From Desulfatitalea sp. (GTDB lineage: Bacteria; Desulfobacterota; Desulfobacteria; Desulfobacterales; Desulfosarcinaceae), in contig JAGTVD010000354.1 in the NCBI GenBank assembly GCA_018224505.1, positions 1 to 7,962 on the forward strand: DNA of 7,962 nucleotides. The letters run 5' to 3'. This document shows, piece by piece, positions 1 through 6,998 of the stretch. How positions within the stretch are numbered: the stretch's first letter is position 1; each line of letters opens with the position of its first letter. Both the position numbers and the translations under genes were made by a program. The notes under the pieces are model-generated. The model was not told the DNA's origin. It was given only the letters and a program-made list of their open reading frames with translations, and searched no databases.

Positions 1-550
1 ACTGGCGGATGAAATGGATTGCCTCCTGGATCTCTTGGGTGTTCAACCCGCCCAGCACTTCATCCAGCATGAGCAGTTCCGGCTCGGTGGCGATGCTGCG
101 GGCGATTTCAAGCCGCTTTTTTTGGACTACGTTGAGGTGCTTGGCAGCGGTGTCCTTGAGGTGTTCGAGGTTGACTGCCGCCAGGCTTTCCCTGGCCAAA
201 GTTTCCCACTGCTCCCTGGGACAGCCGGGGTGACGATTGACCACGGCGACGGCTACGTTCTCCAGGCAACTCATTTCACCAAAGGGTCGGGTCACCTGAA
301 AGGTGCGGGCGATGCCGTGCCGACAAATGCGAGATGGCGACAAACCTGTAATCGTTTCGTTTTTGAACTTTACTGTTCCGGTGCTCGGCGGAAAGGTGCC
401 TGCCACAATGTTGAACAAGGTGGTCTTGCCGGCACCGTTGGGACCGATCAGTCCGACGATACTCCCTGCTTCGATGGTGAATCTGACTTCCTCAAGCGCG
501 CACACACCGCCAAAACGCTTGCTCAATCCCTGTCCTTCCAGTAATGCCAC
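1..550 (-). CDS. livG: LivG-type ABC transporter ATP-binding protein (3' end cut by the window edge)
   Basis: This is the cytoplasmic ATPase subunit of a branched-chain-amino-acid-type (HAAT) importer, powering the LivH/LivM permeases encoded just upstream. The first 183 codons are present; the C-terminal part, including the H-loop, lies outside the window. Visible motifs are Walker A GPNGAGKT (residues 36-43), a Q-loop Gln in ARTFQ (about 85) and Walker B LLMLDE (159-164) with the catalytic Glu at 164. The ABC signature, usually LSGGQ or LSYGQ, reads LNVVQ (139-143), followed by the LivG-like KKRLEIARSIATEP. The start is GTG at 550, chosen because GAGAGGTGA sits 5 bases upstream and the protein then begins MALLEGQGLSKRFGG, where LivG proteins normally begin. 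It lies 17 bases after livM. A LivF partner would be expected further left, beyond the window. Family assignment is firm; substrate is unknown. Confidence 0.93.
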   Translation of the reverse strand, partial: MALLEGQGLSKRFGGVCALEEVRFTIEAGSIVGLIGPNGAGKTTLFNIVAGTFPPSTGTVKFKNETITGLSPSRICRHGIARTFQVTRPFGEMSCLENVAVAVVNRHPGCPREQWETLARESLAAVNLEHLKDTAAKHLNVVQKKRLEIARSIATEPELLMLDEVLGGLNTQEIQEAIHFIRQ

Positions 551-555
551 GAGTA

Positions 556-564
556 TCACCTCTC
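556..564 (-). promoter_or_regulatory. Ribosome binding site that sets the GTG start of livG
   Basis: GAGAGGTGA on the minus strand lies 5 bases before GTG at 550. An ATG at 566-564 is in another frame and opens no LivG-like sequence, so the GTG is the supported start. The site falls in the 17 bases after the livM stop codon. Confidence 0.75.
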
Positions 565-567
565 ATT

Positions 568-1518
568 CTATCTGTTCACGGCCGGCGATGTCTTAGCCAC
601 CGCCTGCATCCGGCGCTCCCGCGCACTTTGGTAGATGCCCACCAGCCCTTTGGGGGCGAACCGGGCCACAGTCAGGGCCACCAACCCGAAAAACAGGACA
701 TGATATTCACCGTAGGCACGGATGTATTCCGATAGGATCTCCAGGCTGATCGCGCCGATGATGGGACCCACAAAAGATCCCAGTCCGCCGATGACCGTCA
801 TGGACAGGACCAGGAACTGCTGGTCCAGGGAGGGTATCTGGGGGGTGACCAGCAGCAGGTAGTGCCCGTAGAGGGCACCCGCCAAACCGGCCATGGCGCT
901 GGAAACAGTGAACGCCATCACGCGTACGCGCACGACATTGACACCCAGGGAAGCGGCGGCCCGCTCGTCGTTCTGAACCGCTCGAAAGTTGAGTCCCATA
1001 TTGGCGTGGACCATTCGATAAATCACACCCAGGACCAGCAAGGTGGCTACCAGGAAAATGTAGAAATAGGAAATCTTGGAGTATTCGGCAACCAGACCCG
1101 GGACTTGGAGACCCATTGTCCCGCGGGTGATTTCGTATTCATTGTTGATAACAATATGCAAAATGGACGAAAAGGCCAGGGTGGTCAGGGAGAGGTAGAT
1201 ACCTCCCATCTTCAAGCAGAGCAACCCCACCAGAAATCCGAAGGCAGTCGCCAGCATGGTTCCGGCCATGACCCCCAACCAGGGGTTAAACCCCGCCTTG
1301 GTTGCCAGAATACCTGAGGCATAGGCCCCAATGCCGGCAAAGGCGGCATGACCGAAGGAAACCTGCCCGGTATAGCCGGCCAGCAGGTTCCATGAGGCCG
1401 CCATCATGACATAAAACAGGGAAACAATCAGGATATGCTGATGGTATGTACCCAACCCCAGGGGCAGCAAGGCAAATGCTAAAATAGCGGCTGATAAGAG
1501 CCATTTATTTCTATTCAT
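568..1518 (-). CDS. livM: LivM-type permease of a branched-chain-amino-acid-type ABC transporter
   Basis: Inner-membrane permease subunit, 316 residues, of normal length for LivM. It begins with a short basic segment (MNRNK) and then repeated hydrophobic segments. The family hallmark GYTGQVSFGHAAFAGIGAY is at about residues 48-66. The cytoplasmic loop that contacts the ATPase reads RAVQNDERAAASLGVN (about 179-194), followed by a Gly/Ala-rich segment and GGLGSFVGPIIGA (244-256). It should pair with LivH to form the pore and dock LivG. Its ATG overlaps the livH stop as TGATG, which suggests translational coupling and equal synthesis of the two permeases; GGAGTGA lies upstream. The C-terminal tail is hydrophilic and basic. 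The transported solute cannot be deduced from the permease. Confidence 0.95.
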   Translation of the reverse strand: MNRNKWLLSAAILAFALLPLGLGTYHQHILIVSLFYVMMAASWNLLAGYTGQVSFGHAAFAGIGAYASGILATKAGFNPWLGVMAGTMLATAFGFLVGLLCLKMGGIYLSLTTLAFSSILHIVINNEYEITRGTMGLQVPGLVAEYSKISYFYIFLVATLLVLGVIYRMVHANMGLNFRAVQNDERAAASLGVNVVRVRVMAFTVSSAMAGLAGALYGHYLLLVTPQIPSLDQQFLVLSMTVIGGLGSFVGPIIGAISLEILSEYIRAYGEYHVLFFGLVALTVARFAPKGLVGIYQSARERRMQAVAKTSPAVNR

Positions 1519-2375
1519 CAGGCTTCACTCCGTCCGAACAACCCCGACGGCCGCACCAGCAGCACCAGGATCAGAATTATGAACATGAAAACATGCTTGT
1601 AGCCTGTGGACACATAGGCCGCGCCCAGGTTTTCGACCAACCCTAAAATCAGGCCGCCGACGATGCAACCGCGCATGGACCCCATGCCGCCCAGTACCAC
1701 ACAGACAAAGGCCGTCAGCGCCAACGGCACCCCTGCTGTCGGCGTGACCGGAAAGACGGGGGCGAGAATCACACCCGCCGCGCCTGCCAGGGCGCACCCC
1801 AATCCAAAGCTCAACATGTTGAGGCGTTTGGTGTTGATGCCATTGAGTTCCGCCATTTCGCGGTCCTGTGAAGTGGCCCGGATCATACGGCCGAACCAGG
1901 TCATTTTCAGCATGGCAAAAAAGAGGACAATGACGGCGACACCTGCTGCAAGGGCTGCCAGACGCTGGTTCCCGTAATAGAACAGGCCGAAAACGTTGGT
2001 TGCGCCCGACACCCAGTTGGGTGGTTTGTTCGGATAGGGGCCGAAAATCAGCAAGTAGGCATTTTGCAGCACGATCGACAGGATAAAGGTCAGGATCAGG
2101 GAGTAGAGTTCATCGCCATAGGTCGGGCGGATTATGGTGTACTCGACCAGAACGCCGAACAGGAAAACGGCGCAGACCGCGATGAACATCGCTGCAAAAG
2201 GGTCGAACCCCATGGTGTGGGCGAAAATATAGGAGAAATATCCTGCCAGGATATAAAATTCGCCATGGGCGAAATTGACAACATTCATGATGCCGACGAC
2301 AAGGGAAACCCCCAATGCCGTGAGCGCGTAGATCATGCCGATCACCAGACCGTTGGTTATGGCTAATGCAAGCAT
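1518..2375 (-). CDS. livH: LivH-type permease of a branched-chain-amino-acid-type ABC transporter
   Basis: Inner-membrane permease subunit, 285 residues, typical LivH length, mostly hydrophobic with several membrane spans. LivH signatures are MNVVNFAHGEFYILAGY (about 30-46), the ATPase-contact loop RATSQDREMAELNGIN (166-181), GCALAGAAGVILAP (193-206) and VVLGGMGSMRGCIVGG (226-241). The start ATG at 2375 has AGAGGAG a few bases upstream. Its stop shares one base with the livM start. It follows the binding-protein gene after 70 bases that hold a strong hairpin, so the permeases may be made in smaller amounts than the binding protein. It works as a heteromer with LivM, driven by LivG (and probably LivF). 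Confidence 0.95.
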   Translation of the reverse strand: MLALAITNGLVIGMIYALTALGVSLVVGIMNVVNFAHGEFYILAGYFSYIFAHTMGFDPFAAMFIAVCAVFLFGVLVEYTIIRPTYGDELYSLILTFILSIVLQNAYLLIFGPYPNKPPNWVSGATNVFGLFYYGNQRLAALAAGVAVIVLFFAMLKMTWFGRMIRATSQDREMAELNGINTKRLNMLSFGLGCALAGAAGVILAPVFPVTPTAGVPLALTAFVCVVLGGMGSMRGCIVGGLILGLVENLGAAYVSTGYKHVFMFIILILVLLVRPSGLFGRSEA

Positions 2376-2388
2376 AACACTCCTCTTG

Positions 2389-2414
2389 GATCATGGGGTG
2401 CGATCATGGGGTGC
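2389..2414. repeat. Tandem 13-base duplication in the binding protein/livH gap
   Basis: GATCATGGGGTGC occurs twice, back to back and without mismatch (2389-2401 and 2402-2414, plus-strand reading). The second copy also forms part of one arm of the hairpin at 2405-2437. A third, inverted copy of the core (GCACCCCATG) is at 2428-2437. The arrangement looks like a local slippage duplication of one hairpin arm. It would allow two alternative pairings in the transcript. Confidence 0.9.
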
Positions 2415-2437
2415 CGGAACCTGCCCGGCACCCCATG
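2405..2437 (-). promoter_or_regulatory. Strong intercistronic hairpin between binding-protein gene and livH
   Basis: A perfect 13-bp stem (CATGGGGTGCCGG paired with CCGGCACCCCATG) closes a 7-base loop. It begins 8 bases after the binding-protein stop codon and ends about 30 bases before the livH ATG. No U-run follows on the minus strand, so it is not a canonical intrinsic terminator. Hairpins after a binding-protein gene in importer operons commonly protect the upstream message from 3' exonucleases or partly stop transcription, giving excess binding protein. That role is inferred here from position and stem strength. Confidence 0.8.
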
Positions 2438-2445
2438 GAACTCGG

Positions 2446-3633
2446 TTAACGTTTGAGTTTTCCGGTGGCGGCATCGGGTGGATAGAGCACGACCTGTTCT
2501 TTGTTCTGCCATTGAATGATCAGCATCGGCGGCATCCAGTGATGATATTCCGGTCCGCCCTTGGTGGTGCCGAAGCGCGCCGTGCCGCGGGTGACCAGCA
2601 ATTCCGTTTTTTCCAGAGCGTCCACCAATATGTCGGCATCCGTGGAACCCGCACGGTTGATGGCGTCGGCGGCGATCAGGACCGCGTCGAACATGGAACG
2701 GGATTTGTAGTCGGTCGGGGACTTGCCGAAAGCCTTCACGTAGGATTCCCGGAATTGGGCGGCCAGTTCCGTCAGTTCAACCTTCTCGTGCATGGACGAA
2801 ACGAAAGTGGCACCGTCACCGTAATCGCCCACGTTAGTCCAGAAGTCCGGCCACAGGCTCGGGGGGCCGGCACCGTCCAGCACCGCTGCTTTGGGCGTCA
2901 GGCCGACCTCGCCCGCCTGGGCCACCAGGTAGTGAAGGCCCGTTCCGTAGACGAAAGCGAGTACCACATCGGGATTGAACGCTTTGATTTTGTTCAGCTC
3001 GGTGTAAAGATCCTGACTGGTTCTCTCGGTCATCAGAAATCCATATTCGACGCCGATGGTGTCCAGGGCGGCCTTGCAAAGATCGGCGATGCCGATGCCC
3101 CAGTCGGTGTTCTCTGCCACAATGTATGCCTTTTTAAAGCCCTCGTGCGCAACCCACTTGGCAATGCTTTCATTCACGACACCTGAGTTGGAAGGCCCGG
3201 CCCGGAAGACATACTTGTAGTTTTTGGCGGTAATGGGATCGGCCCAGGCTTCGACCACCACAAACGGTACTTTCAGCCGATTGGCAACCTCAATTTCCGC
3301 CAGGGCGGCCGAAGAGTGGCTTTCACCGAGCACCATGACCACCTTGTCGCGCGTGACCAGGCGTTCGAACCCGGATGCGGCTTTGTCCGGCGCACCCGCG
3401 GTGTCCTCGAAGACCACCTCGAGTTTCTTGCCCAGTACGCCGCCTTTGGCGTTGACATATTCGGTCGCCAGTTGGATGCCTTCTTCAAAAGCTTTGCCCG
3501 TGGCGGCCGCGCCACCGGTCCGGGGTCCGACAACGCCCACTTTGATTGTGTCGGCGGCCAGGGCAGGCCCAAGGAGAAGCACCGTGCCCACCGTGGCCAG
3601 CATCAAACAGATCAGCATACGACATTTCTTCAT
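2446..3633 (-). CDS. Periplasmic solute-binding protein, branched-chain amino acid/amide (Peripla_BP_6) type
   Basis: This 395-residue protein captures the solute in the periplasm and hands it to LivH/LivM. It has a classic Sec signal: basic MKKCR, a hydrophobic core, then ALA-AD with predicted cleavage after residue 26. No lipobox is apparent, so it should be soluble. The mature part starts DTIKVGVVGPRTGG (28-41), the first strand of the type I periplasmic fold. It continues with the family signature NAKGGVLGKKLEVVFEDT (61-78), LGESHSSAAL (102-111, the loop that usually touches the ligand), and VVVEAWADPIT (125-135). The start ATG has AAGGAGG upstream, overlapping the end of the AOR gene. 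Lying between an oxidoreductase and the permeases, it links uptake to catabolism. The ligand (amino acid, amine or amide) is not determinable; a livK-like role is generic. Confidence 0.93.
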   Translation of the reverse strand: MKKCRMLICLMLATVGTVLLLGPALAADTIKVGVVGPRTGGAAATGKAFEEGIQLATEYVNAKGGVLGKKLEVVFEDTAGAPDKAASGFERLVTRDKVVMVLGESHSSAALAEIEVANRLKVPFVVVEAWADPITAKNYKYVFRAGPSNSGVVNESIAKWVAHEGFKKAYIVAENTDWGIGIADLCKAALDTIGVEYGFLMTERTSQDLYTELNKIKAFNPDVVLAFVYGTGLHYLVAQAGEVGLTPKAAVLDGAGPPSLWPDFWTNVGDYGDGATFVSSMHEKVELTELAAQFRESYVKAFGKSPTDYKSRSMFDAVLIAADAINRAGSTDADILVDALEKTELLVTRGTARFGTTKGGPEYHHWMPPMLIIQWQNKEQVVLYPPDAATGKLKR

Positions 3634-3644
3634 GATATCCTCCT

Positions 3645-5480
3645 TTAGGATTCAGGTAGACCGAGCGCCCTCAACTTTTCGGCTGTGGGCTTTCCGTTGT
3701 TATCCCACCCCCGTCGGGGGTAGTAATCCTCCAGCATGGCGTCGAGATGGCAGACCATGCCTTTTGCCGGTCCGTCCGGCAGCGGTTCCTTGGTGATGCG
3801 GTCCGGCAGTTGGTCATCTTTCCTTGAAAAACCATTCCGTATCAGAAAAAGCCGTTCGGCATTGAAAATCCGCTCTCCGGCGGCACACAGTTCTTCCAAT
3901 GTGTATCCGGCCCCGGTGGCGGCATTGAGCAGCTCCATGATGCCCTGGGGGCGTATGGCCCTGTCGGCCGTGAGCAGGTTGCGCACCGAAAAGAACACGC
4001 ACAGCCCGGCCGCGTCGATGACTGCAAAGCTGTCCTGCCAATCCTTGACCAGCTGAGCCTTATCCTCCCAAGTCAGGGGGTCGATCAAAAAGGGCACACC
4101 CAGGATCTCGATATAAGCCGGATCACCCCGCATGTGGGATGCCCCGATGGGGGAAGTGGCATATGCCAGGCCCATGCCCTGTTCGGCGCGGGGATCATAG
4201 CCGGCGAACTCCTGGCCCTTGGCGGTGATTGCCAGTTCCGGGTGTCCGTAGTGCCTGGCCAGCCGCAAACTGCCCTCGGCCAGCAGGTCGCCGATGCCTT
4301 TGCGCTCCGCGGTCAGCCGGGTCAGCGCCACCAGAGCCCGGCCATCCCCGAAAGGCAACGGCATTCCGATCTCCTGCTCCGATAGGATGCCTTTTTCGAA
4401 CATTTCCATGGCGCAGGCGATGGTGCTTCCCATGGTGATCGTGTCCATACCCTGTTCGTTGCAGATATAGTTGGCCTTGGTCAGGGCTGCCAGGTTGTCC
4501 ACACCACAATTCGAACCCATGGCGTAAATGGTTTCATATTCCGGCCCTTCCCCCTCGCCTTCAAAGCCGGGAACGGTCACTTTGGTGACCCGTCCGCAGG
4601 CGATGGGGCAGGAGTAACATGCTTTGTGGGTGACCAGGTAGGTGTCGGTCAACGCCTGGCCGTTGATGGCCTCCCAACCCTCGAAGGTGCCCTGCTGAAA
4701 GTTGCGCGTTGGCAGGGCGCCGATAGTTTGCGTTCCGGTGATCGTGGCCGCGGTGCCATAAGTGCGCAGTCCGGGGGGCTGACCCTTGAGGCCCTCGCTG
4801 AATTTCTGGTTGAACTGTTTGACCAACGCTTTGAATGTTGTTTCGTCGCAGATGGGAACCGCCGATCGGCCAAAAACGGCGACGGCCTTGAGGTTTTTGG
4901 CGCCCATGACCGCGCCCACGCCGGAGCGGCCGGCGGCCCGATCCTTGTCGTTCATGATGCTGGCAAATAGCACTTGCCGCTCGCCAGCCGGCCCGATACA
5001 TGCCACACGGGCTTCCGGACGGGTTTCCAGTCGCAGGGCGTCTTCGGTTTCATGGGTTGTTTTACCCCAAAGATGGTCGGCCGGCCGCAGCTCCGCATGC
5101 CCCTCCTCAAGCCACAAGTAGACCGGCGCCGGGGACCGGCCCGCAAATACGATCATGTCCACCCCGGCCCGCTTGAGTGCGGCGGGGAACTGGCCGCCGG
5201 AATTGGAGCAGGTCACCGCACCGGTAAGGGGTGATTTTGTCATCACCATATAGCGGGCGCCGGTGGGCGCCTTGGTTCCGGTCAGAGGGCCTGCGGCCAT
5301 GATCAGCAGGTTGTCCGGCCCTAAAGGGTCGCAACGGGCGTCAAGTTCCTCCAAAAGAACTTGAATGCCGAAGCCGCGCCCGCCGATGAATTTTTTGGCC
5401 ATCTCGGGATCCAGGGGTTGTTCCGCGATGGTCCCGCGGGTCAGATCCACCCGCAGGATTTTTCCACGCCATCCGTACAT
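3645..5480 (-). CDS. aor: Aldehyde:ferredoxin oxidoreductase family protein (tungsten/molybdenum pterin, [4Fe-4S])
   Basis: A cytoplasmic enzyme expected to oxidise an aldehyde to a carboxylic acid and reduce ferredoxin, using a tungsten (or molybdenum) bis-pterin and one [4Fe-4S] cluster. Length is 611 residues, normal for the family. It starts MYGWRGKILRVDL with the N-terminal pterin-binding GGRGFG (33-38), then TKSPLTG (81-87). The four cluster ligands are C288, C291 and C295 (CYSCPIAC) plus C494 in DAAGLC (489-494); these positions agree with those I recall for the Pyrococcus furiosus AOR. A conserved acidic stretch EYETIYAMG begins at 314 and a His is at 449 (SHMRGD), consistent with active-site residues. 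AAGGAGGTGA precedes the ATG. It follows the aminotransferase by 69 bases and precedes the binding protein by 11. Aldehyde identity is unknown, and no ferredoxin or partner subunit is encoded in the window. Confidence 0.93.
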   Translation of the reverse strand: MYGWRGKILRVDLTRGTIAEQPLDPEMAKKFIGGRGFGIQVLLEELDARCDPLGPDNLLIMAAGPLTGTKAPTGARYMVMTKSPLTGAVTCSNSGGQFPAALKRAGVDMIVFAGRSPAPVYLWLEEGHAELRPADHLWGKTTHETEDALRLETRPEARVACIGPAGERQVLFASIMNDKDRAAGRSGVGAVMGAKNLKAVAVFGRSAVPICDETTFKALVKQFNQKFSEGLKGQPPGLRTYGTAATITGTQTIGALPTRNFQQGTFEGWEAINGQALTDTYLVTHKACYSCPIACGRVTKVTVPGFEGEGEGPEYETIYAMGSNCGVDNLAALTKANYICNEQGMDTITMGSTIACAMEMFEKGILSEQEIGMPLPFGDGRALVALTRLTAERKGIGDLLAEGSLRLARHYGHPELAITAKGQEFAGYDPRAEQGMGLAYATSPIGASHMRGDPAYIEILGVPFLIDPLTWEDKAQLVKDWQDSFAVIDAAGLCVFFSVRNLLTADRAIRPQGIMELLNAATGAGYTLEELCAAGERIFNAERLFLIRNGFSRKDDQLPDRITKEPLPDGPAKGMVCHLDAMLEDYYPRRGWDNNGKPTAEKLRALGLPES

Positions 5481-5549
5481 GGGTCACCTCCTTGCCTCAA
5501 AGGCGGATGCCTTGGAGAGGCTGGTTTGTGGGATTCGGGGCAGGGGCTT

Positions 5550-6881
5550 TCAGGCGCCCAACACTGCTTCGACCGCCGCTGCGAGGCACTCGACCACGCG
5601 TTCCATTTCCTCGTGGGTGATGATGAACGGCGGGCCCACAATCATGGCATCGCCGTCGGCCCCGGCGAGGCCGACCGCTTTATAGAGCAATACGCCATTA
5701 TCATATAAGTGGTCCCAGATGCGTTCCGCCACTTTCTCGCTCCTGGGAAATGGCTGACGGTTCTTCCGGTCTGCCACCCATTCGATGCCCCACAACAATC
5801 CGATTCCCCGGATGTCGCCGACATTTTGGTGCCCGCCGAGCCGCTTTTGCAGCATTTTCCCCAGTTGGGTGCCTAATTGGGCCACACGGGGCACCAGGCG
5901 CTCTTTTTCAAGAATGTCCAATACGGCATTGCCGGCCGCGCACCCCACCTGGTGATGGGAAAAGGTGCCGCCGTGCACGAAGTTGCGCGAACCTTGGCAG
6001 ATGGCGTCGAACCATTTTCCCTGGACGCCAACTGCCGACAAAGCGATCGTACCACCGGCCAATCCTTTGCCCAGGGTGACCAGGTCCGGCACAACGTCGT
6101 AATGCTCCGAGGCGAACCAGCGACCGGTGCGGCCCAAGCCGCAGAGCACCTCGTCCAGAATCAGCAGTACGCCATGACGATCACAGATTTCGCGTACCCG
6201 CTGAAAATATCCTTCCGGCGCAGGGACGGCGGCAATGGTGGCCCCACTGACAGTTTCCGCAATAAAGGCTGAAACGGTGGCCGATCCGAGGTTCTGGATT
6301 GTGTCCTCCAGTGCTTCAGCACAGCGCAGATTACAGGCCGGGTGGGCCAAGCCGAAACTGCATCGATAACAATAGGGGGCTGGGATATGGTGGTTTTCCG
6401 GCAGCATCGGCGCATAGGGCGTTCGAAACCCGGTACGTCCGGTGGCGGCCAGGGCGCCGAGCGAGAGGCCATGGTAGGATTTCCAGCGGGCGATGATGCG
6501 GTAGCGCTGGGTCTCGCCCCGTTCCACGTGGATCTGTCGGGCGAGTTTGATTGCCGTTTCAACCGCTTCGGAGCCGGATGTCATAAAATAGAAGCGTTCG
6601 ATCCCCGGCGGGGCGATGCGGACTAAGCGGTCAGCCAGTCGTTCCACTGGTTCTCCCGTGAACATGGTCGGGTGCACATAGGCGCAGGTGCGCACTTGAT
6701 GCGCTATGGCCCGGGCGATCTCCTCGCGCCCATGTCCCACGTTGACCACCAGCGGCCCGCCGGACCCGTCCAGAAATCGCCGGCCGTCGGCATCCGTAAT
6801 CCATAAACCATCGGCGCTGACAGCCGTGGCAAGATTACGGTTCAGTTGTCTGCGGAATACAGCGTCCGGCAGGGAAGGCAT
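5550..6881 (-). CDS. Class III PLP-dependent aminotransferase (omega-transaminase type)
   Basis: Transfers an amino group, typically from a terminal or omega amine to a keto acid, leaving an aldehyde or ketone. With ATG at 6881 it has 443 residues, usual for the family. A TTG at 6962 would extend it by 27 codons, but that codon lies only about 9 bases from the predicted sigma-54 start point and lacks a ribosome site, whereas GGAGGT sits just before 6881. Fold-type I features: PLP phosphate loop TSGSE (about 101-105), YHG (136-138, ring-stacking Tyr), ILDEVLCGLGRTG (Asp243 contacts the PLP nitrogen) and LGKGLAGG (Lys272, the Schiff-base lysine). A four-cysteine patch C171-x2-C174-x8-C183-x3-C187 follows the substrate region. 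First gene of the operon, directly before AOR, so the product may be an aldehyde passed to AOR. Exact amine donor unknown. Confidence 0.93.
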   Translation of the reverse strand: MPSLPDAVFRRQLNRNLATAVSADGLWITDADGRRFLDGSGGPLVVNVGHGREEIARAIAHQVRTCAYVHPTMFTGEPVERLADRLVRIAPPGIERFYFMTSGSEAVETAIKLARQIHVERGETQRYRIIARWKSYHGLSLGALAATGRTGFRTPYAPMLPENHHIPAPYCYRCSFGLAHPACNLRCAEALEDTIQNLGSATVSAFIAETVSGATIAAVPAPEGYFQRVREICDRHGVLLILDEVLCGLGRTGRWFASEHYDVVPDLVTLGKGLAGGTIALSAVGVQGKWFDAICQGSRNFVHGGTFSHHQVGCAAGNAVLDILEKERLVPRVAQLGTQLGKMLQKRLGGHQNVGDIRGIGLLWGIEWVADRKNRQPFPRSEKVAERIWDHLYDNGVLLYKAVGLAGADGDAMIVGPPFIITHEEMERVVECLAAAVEAVLGA

Positions 6882-6891
6882 CGTTACCTCC
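6882..6891 (-). promoter_or_regulatory. Ribosome binding site that sets the aminotransferase start
   Basis: GGAGGT (6891-6886 on the minus strand) stands four bases before ATG at 6881. It is the strongest Shine-Dalgarno in this leader and supports the 443-residue start over the upstream TTG at 6962. Confidence 0.8.
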
Positions 6892-6936
6892 GGAAGGGCA
6901 TCAAATAGGTAATTGTCGGGTGTTGACCATCGGTGT

Positions 6937-6956
6937 CCCGGCAACTGGGTGCCGGG
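6937..6956 (-). promoter_or_regulatory. Small hairpin in the aminotransferase leader
   Basis: CCCGGCA and TGCCGGG form a perfect 7-bp stem around a 6-base loop. If transcription starts near 6971, the hairpin begins about 15 bases into the message. It has no U-run, so it is not a terminator; a 5' stabilising role or no role are both possible. Confidence 0.45.
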
Positions 6957-6980
6957 TTTCAACCCTTGTGGAAACTACCG

Positions 6981-6998
6981 TAGCAAAATACAAGCCAA
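6981..6998 (-). promoter_or_regulatory. Sigma-54 (-24/-12) promoter of the aminotransferase-AOR-transporter operon
   Basis: On the minus strand the sequence TTGGCTTGTATTTTGCTA matches the RpoN consensus YTGGCACG-N4-TTGCW at every defined position except the two bases after TGGC. The GG (6996-6995) and GC (6984-6983) doublets have exactly the required spacing. Transcription would begin near 6971, giving a leader of about 90 bases to the ATG at 6881. A divergent gene resembling a sigma-54 activator begins 260 bases away, which strengthens the call. Confidence 0.75.

Noticed and set aside
2405..2437. Intrinsic terminator after the binding-protein gene
   Set aside because: The stem is strong but no U-run follows on the minus strand, and the permease genes of the same importer lie directly downstream, so read-through must be substantial.
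2335..3186. Long plus-strand open frame (283 codons) opposite the binding-protein gene
   Set aside because: It is antisense to a clearly recognisable protein and reads as low-information GC-driven sequence with no family resemblance. The same reasoning removes the other antisense frames, for example 862-1317, 3224-3796 and 5361-5708.
5500..5513. Small hairpin (AAGGC-GGAT-GCCTT) between aminotransferase and AOR genes
   Set aside because: Only a 5-bp stem, with no U-run and not covering the AOR ribosome site; too weak to call a terminator or regulatory element.
6882..6962. Extended N terminus for the aminotransferase from TTG at 6962
   Set aside because: It lacks a ribosome site, begins about 9 bases after the predicted transcription start, and the extra 27 residues do not resemble the family; ATG 6881 has GGAGGT in front.
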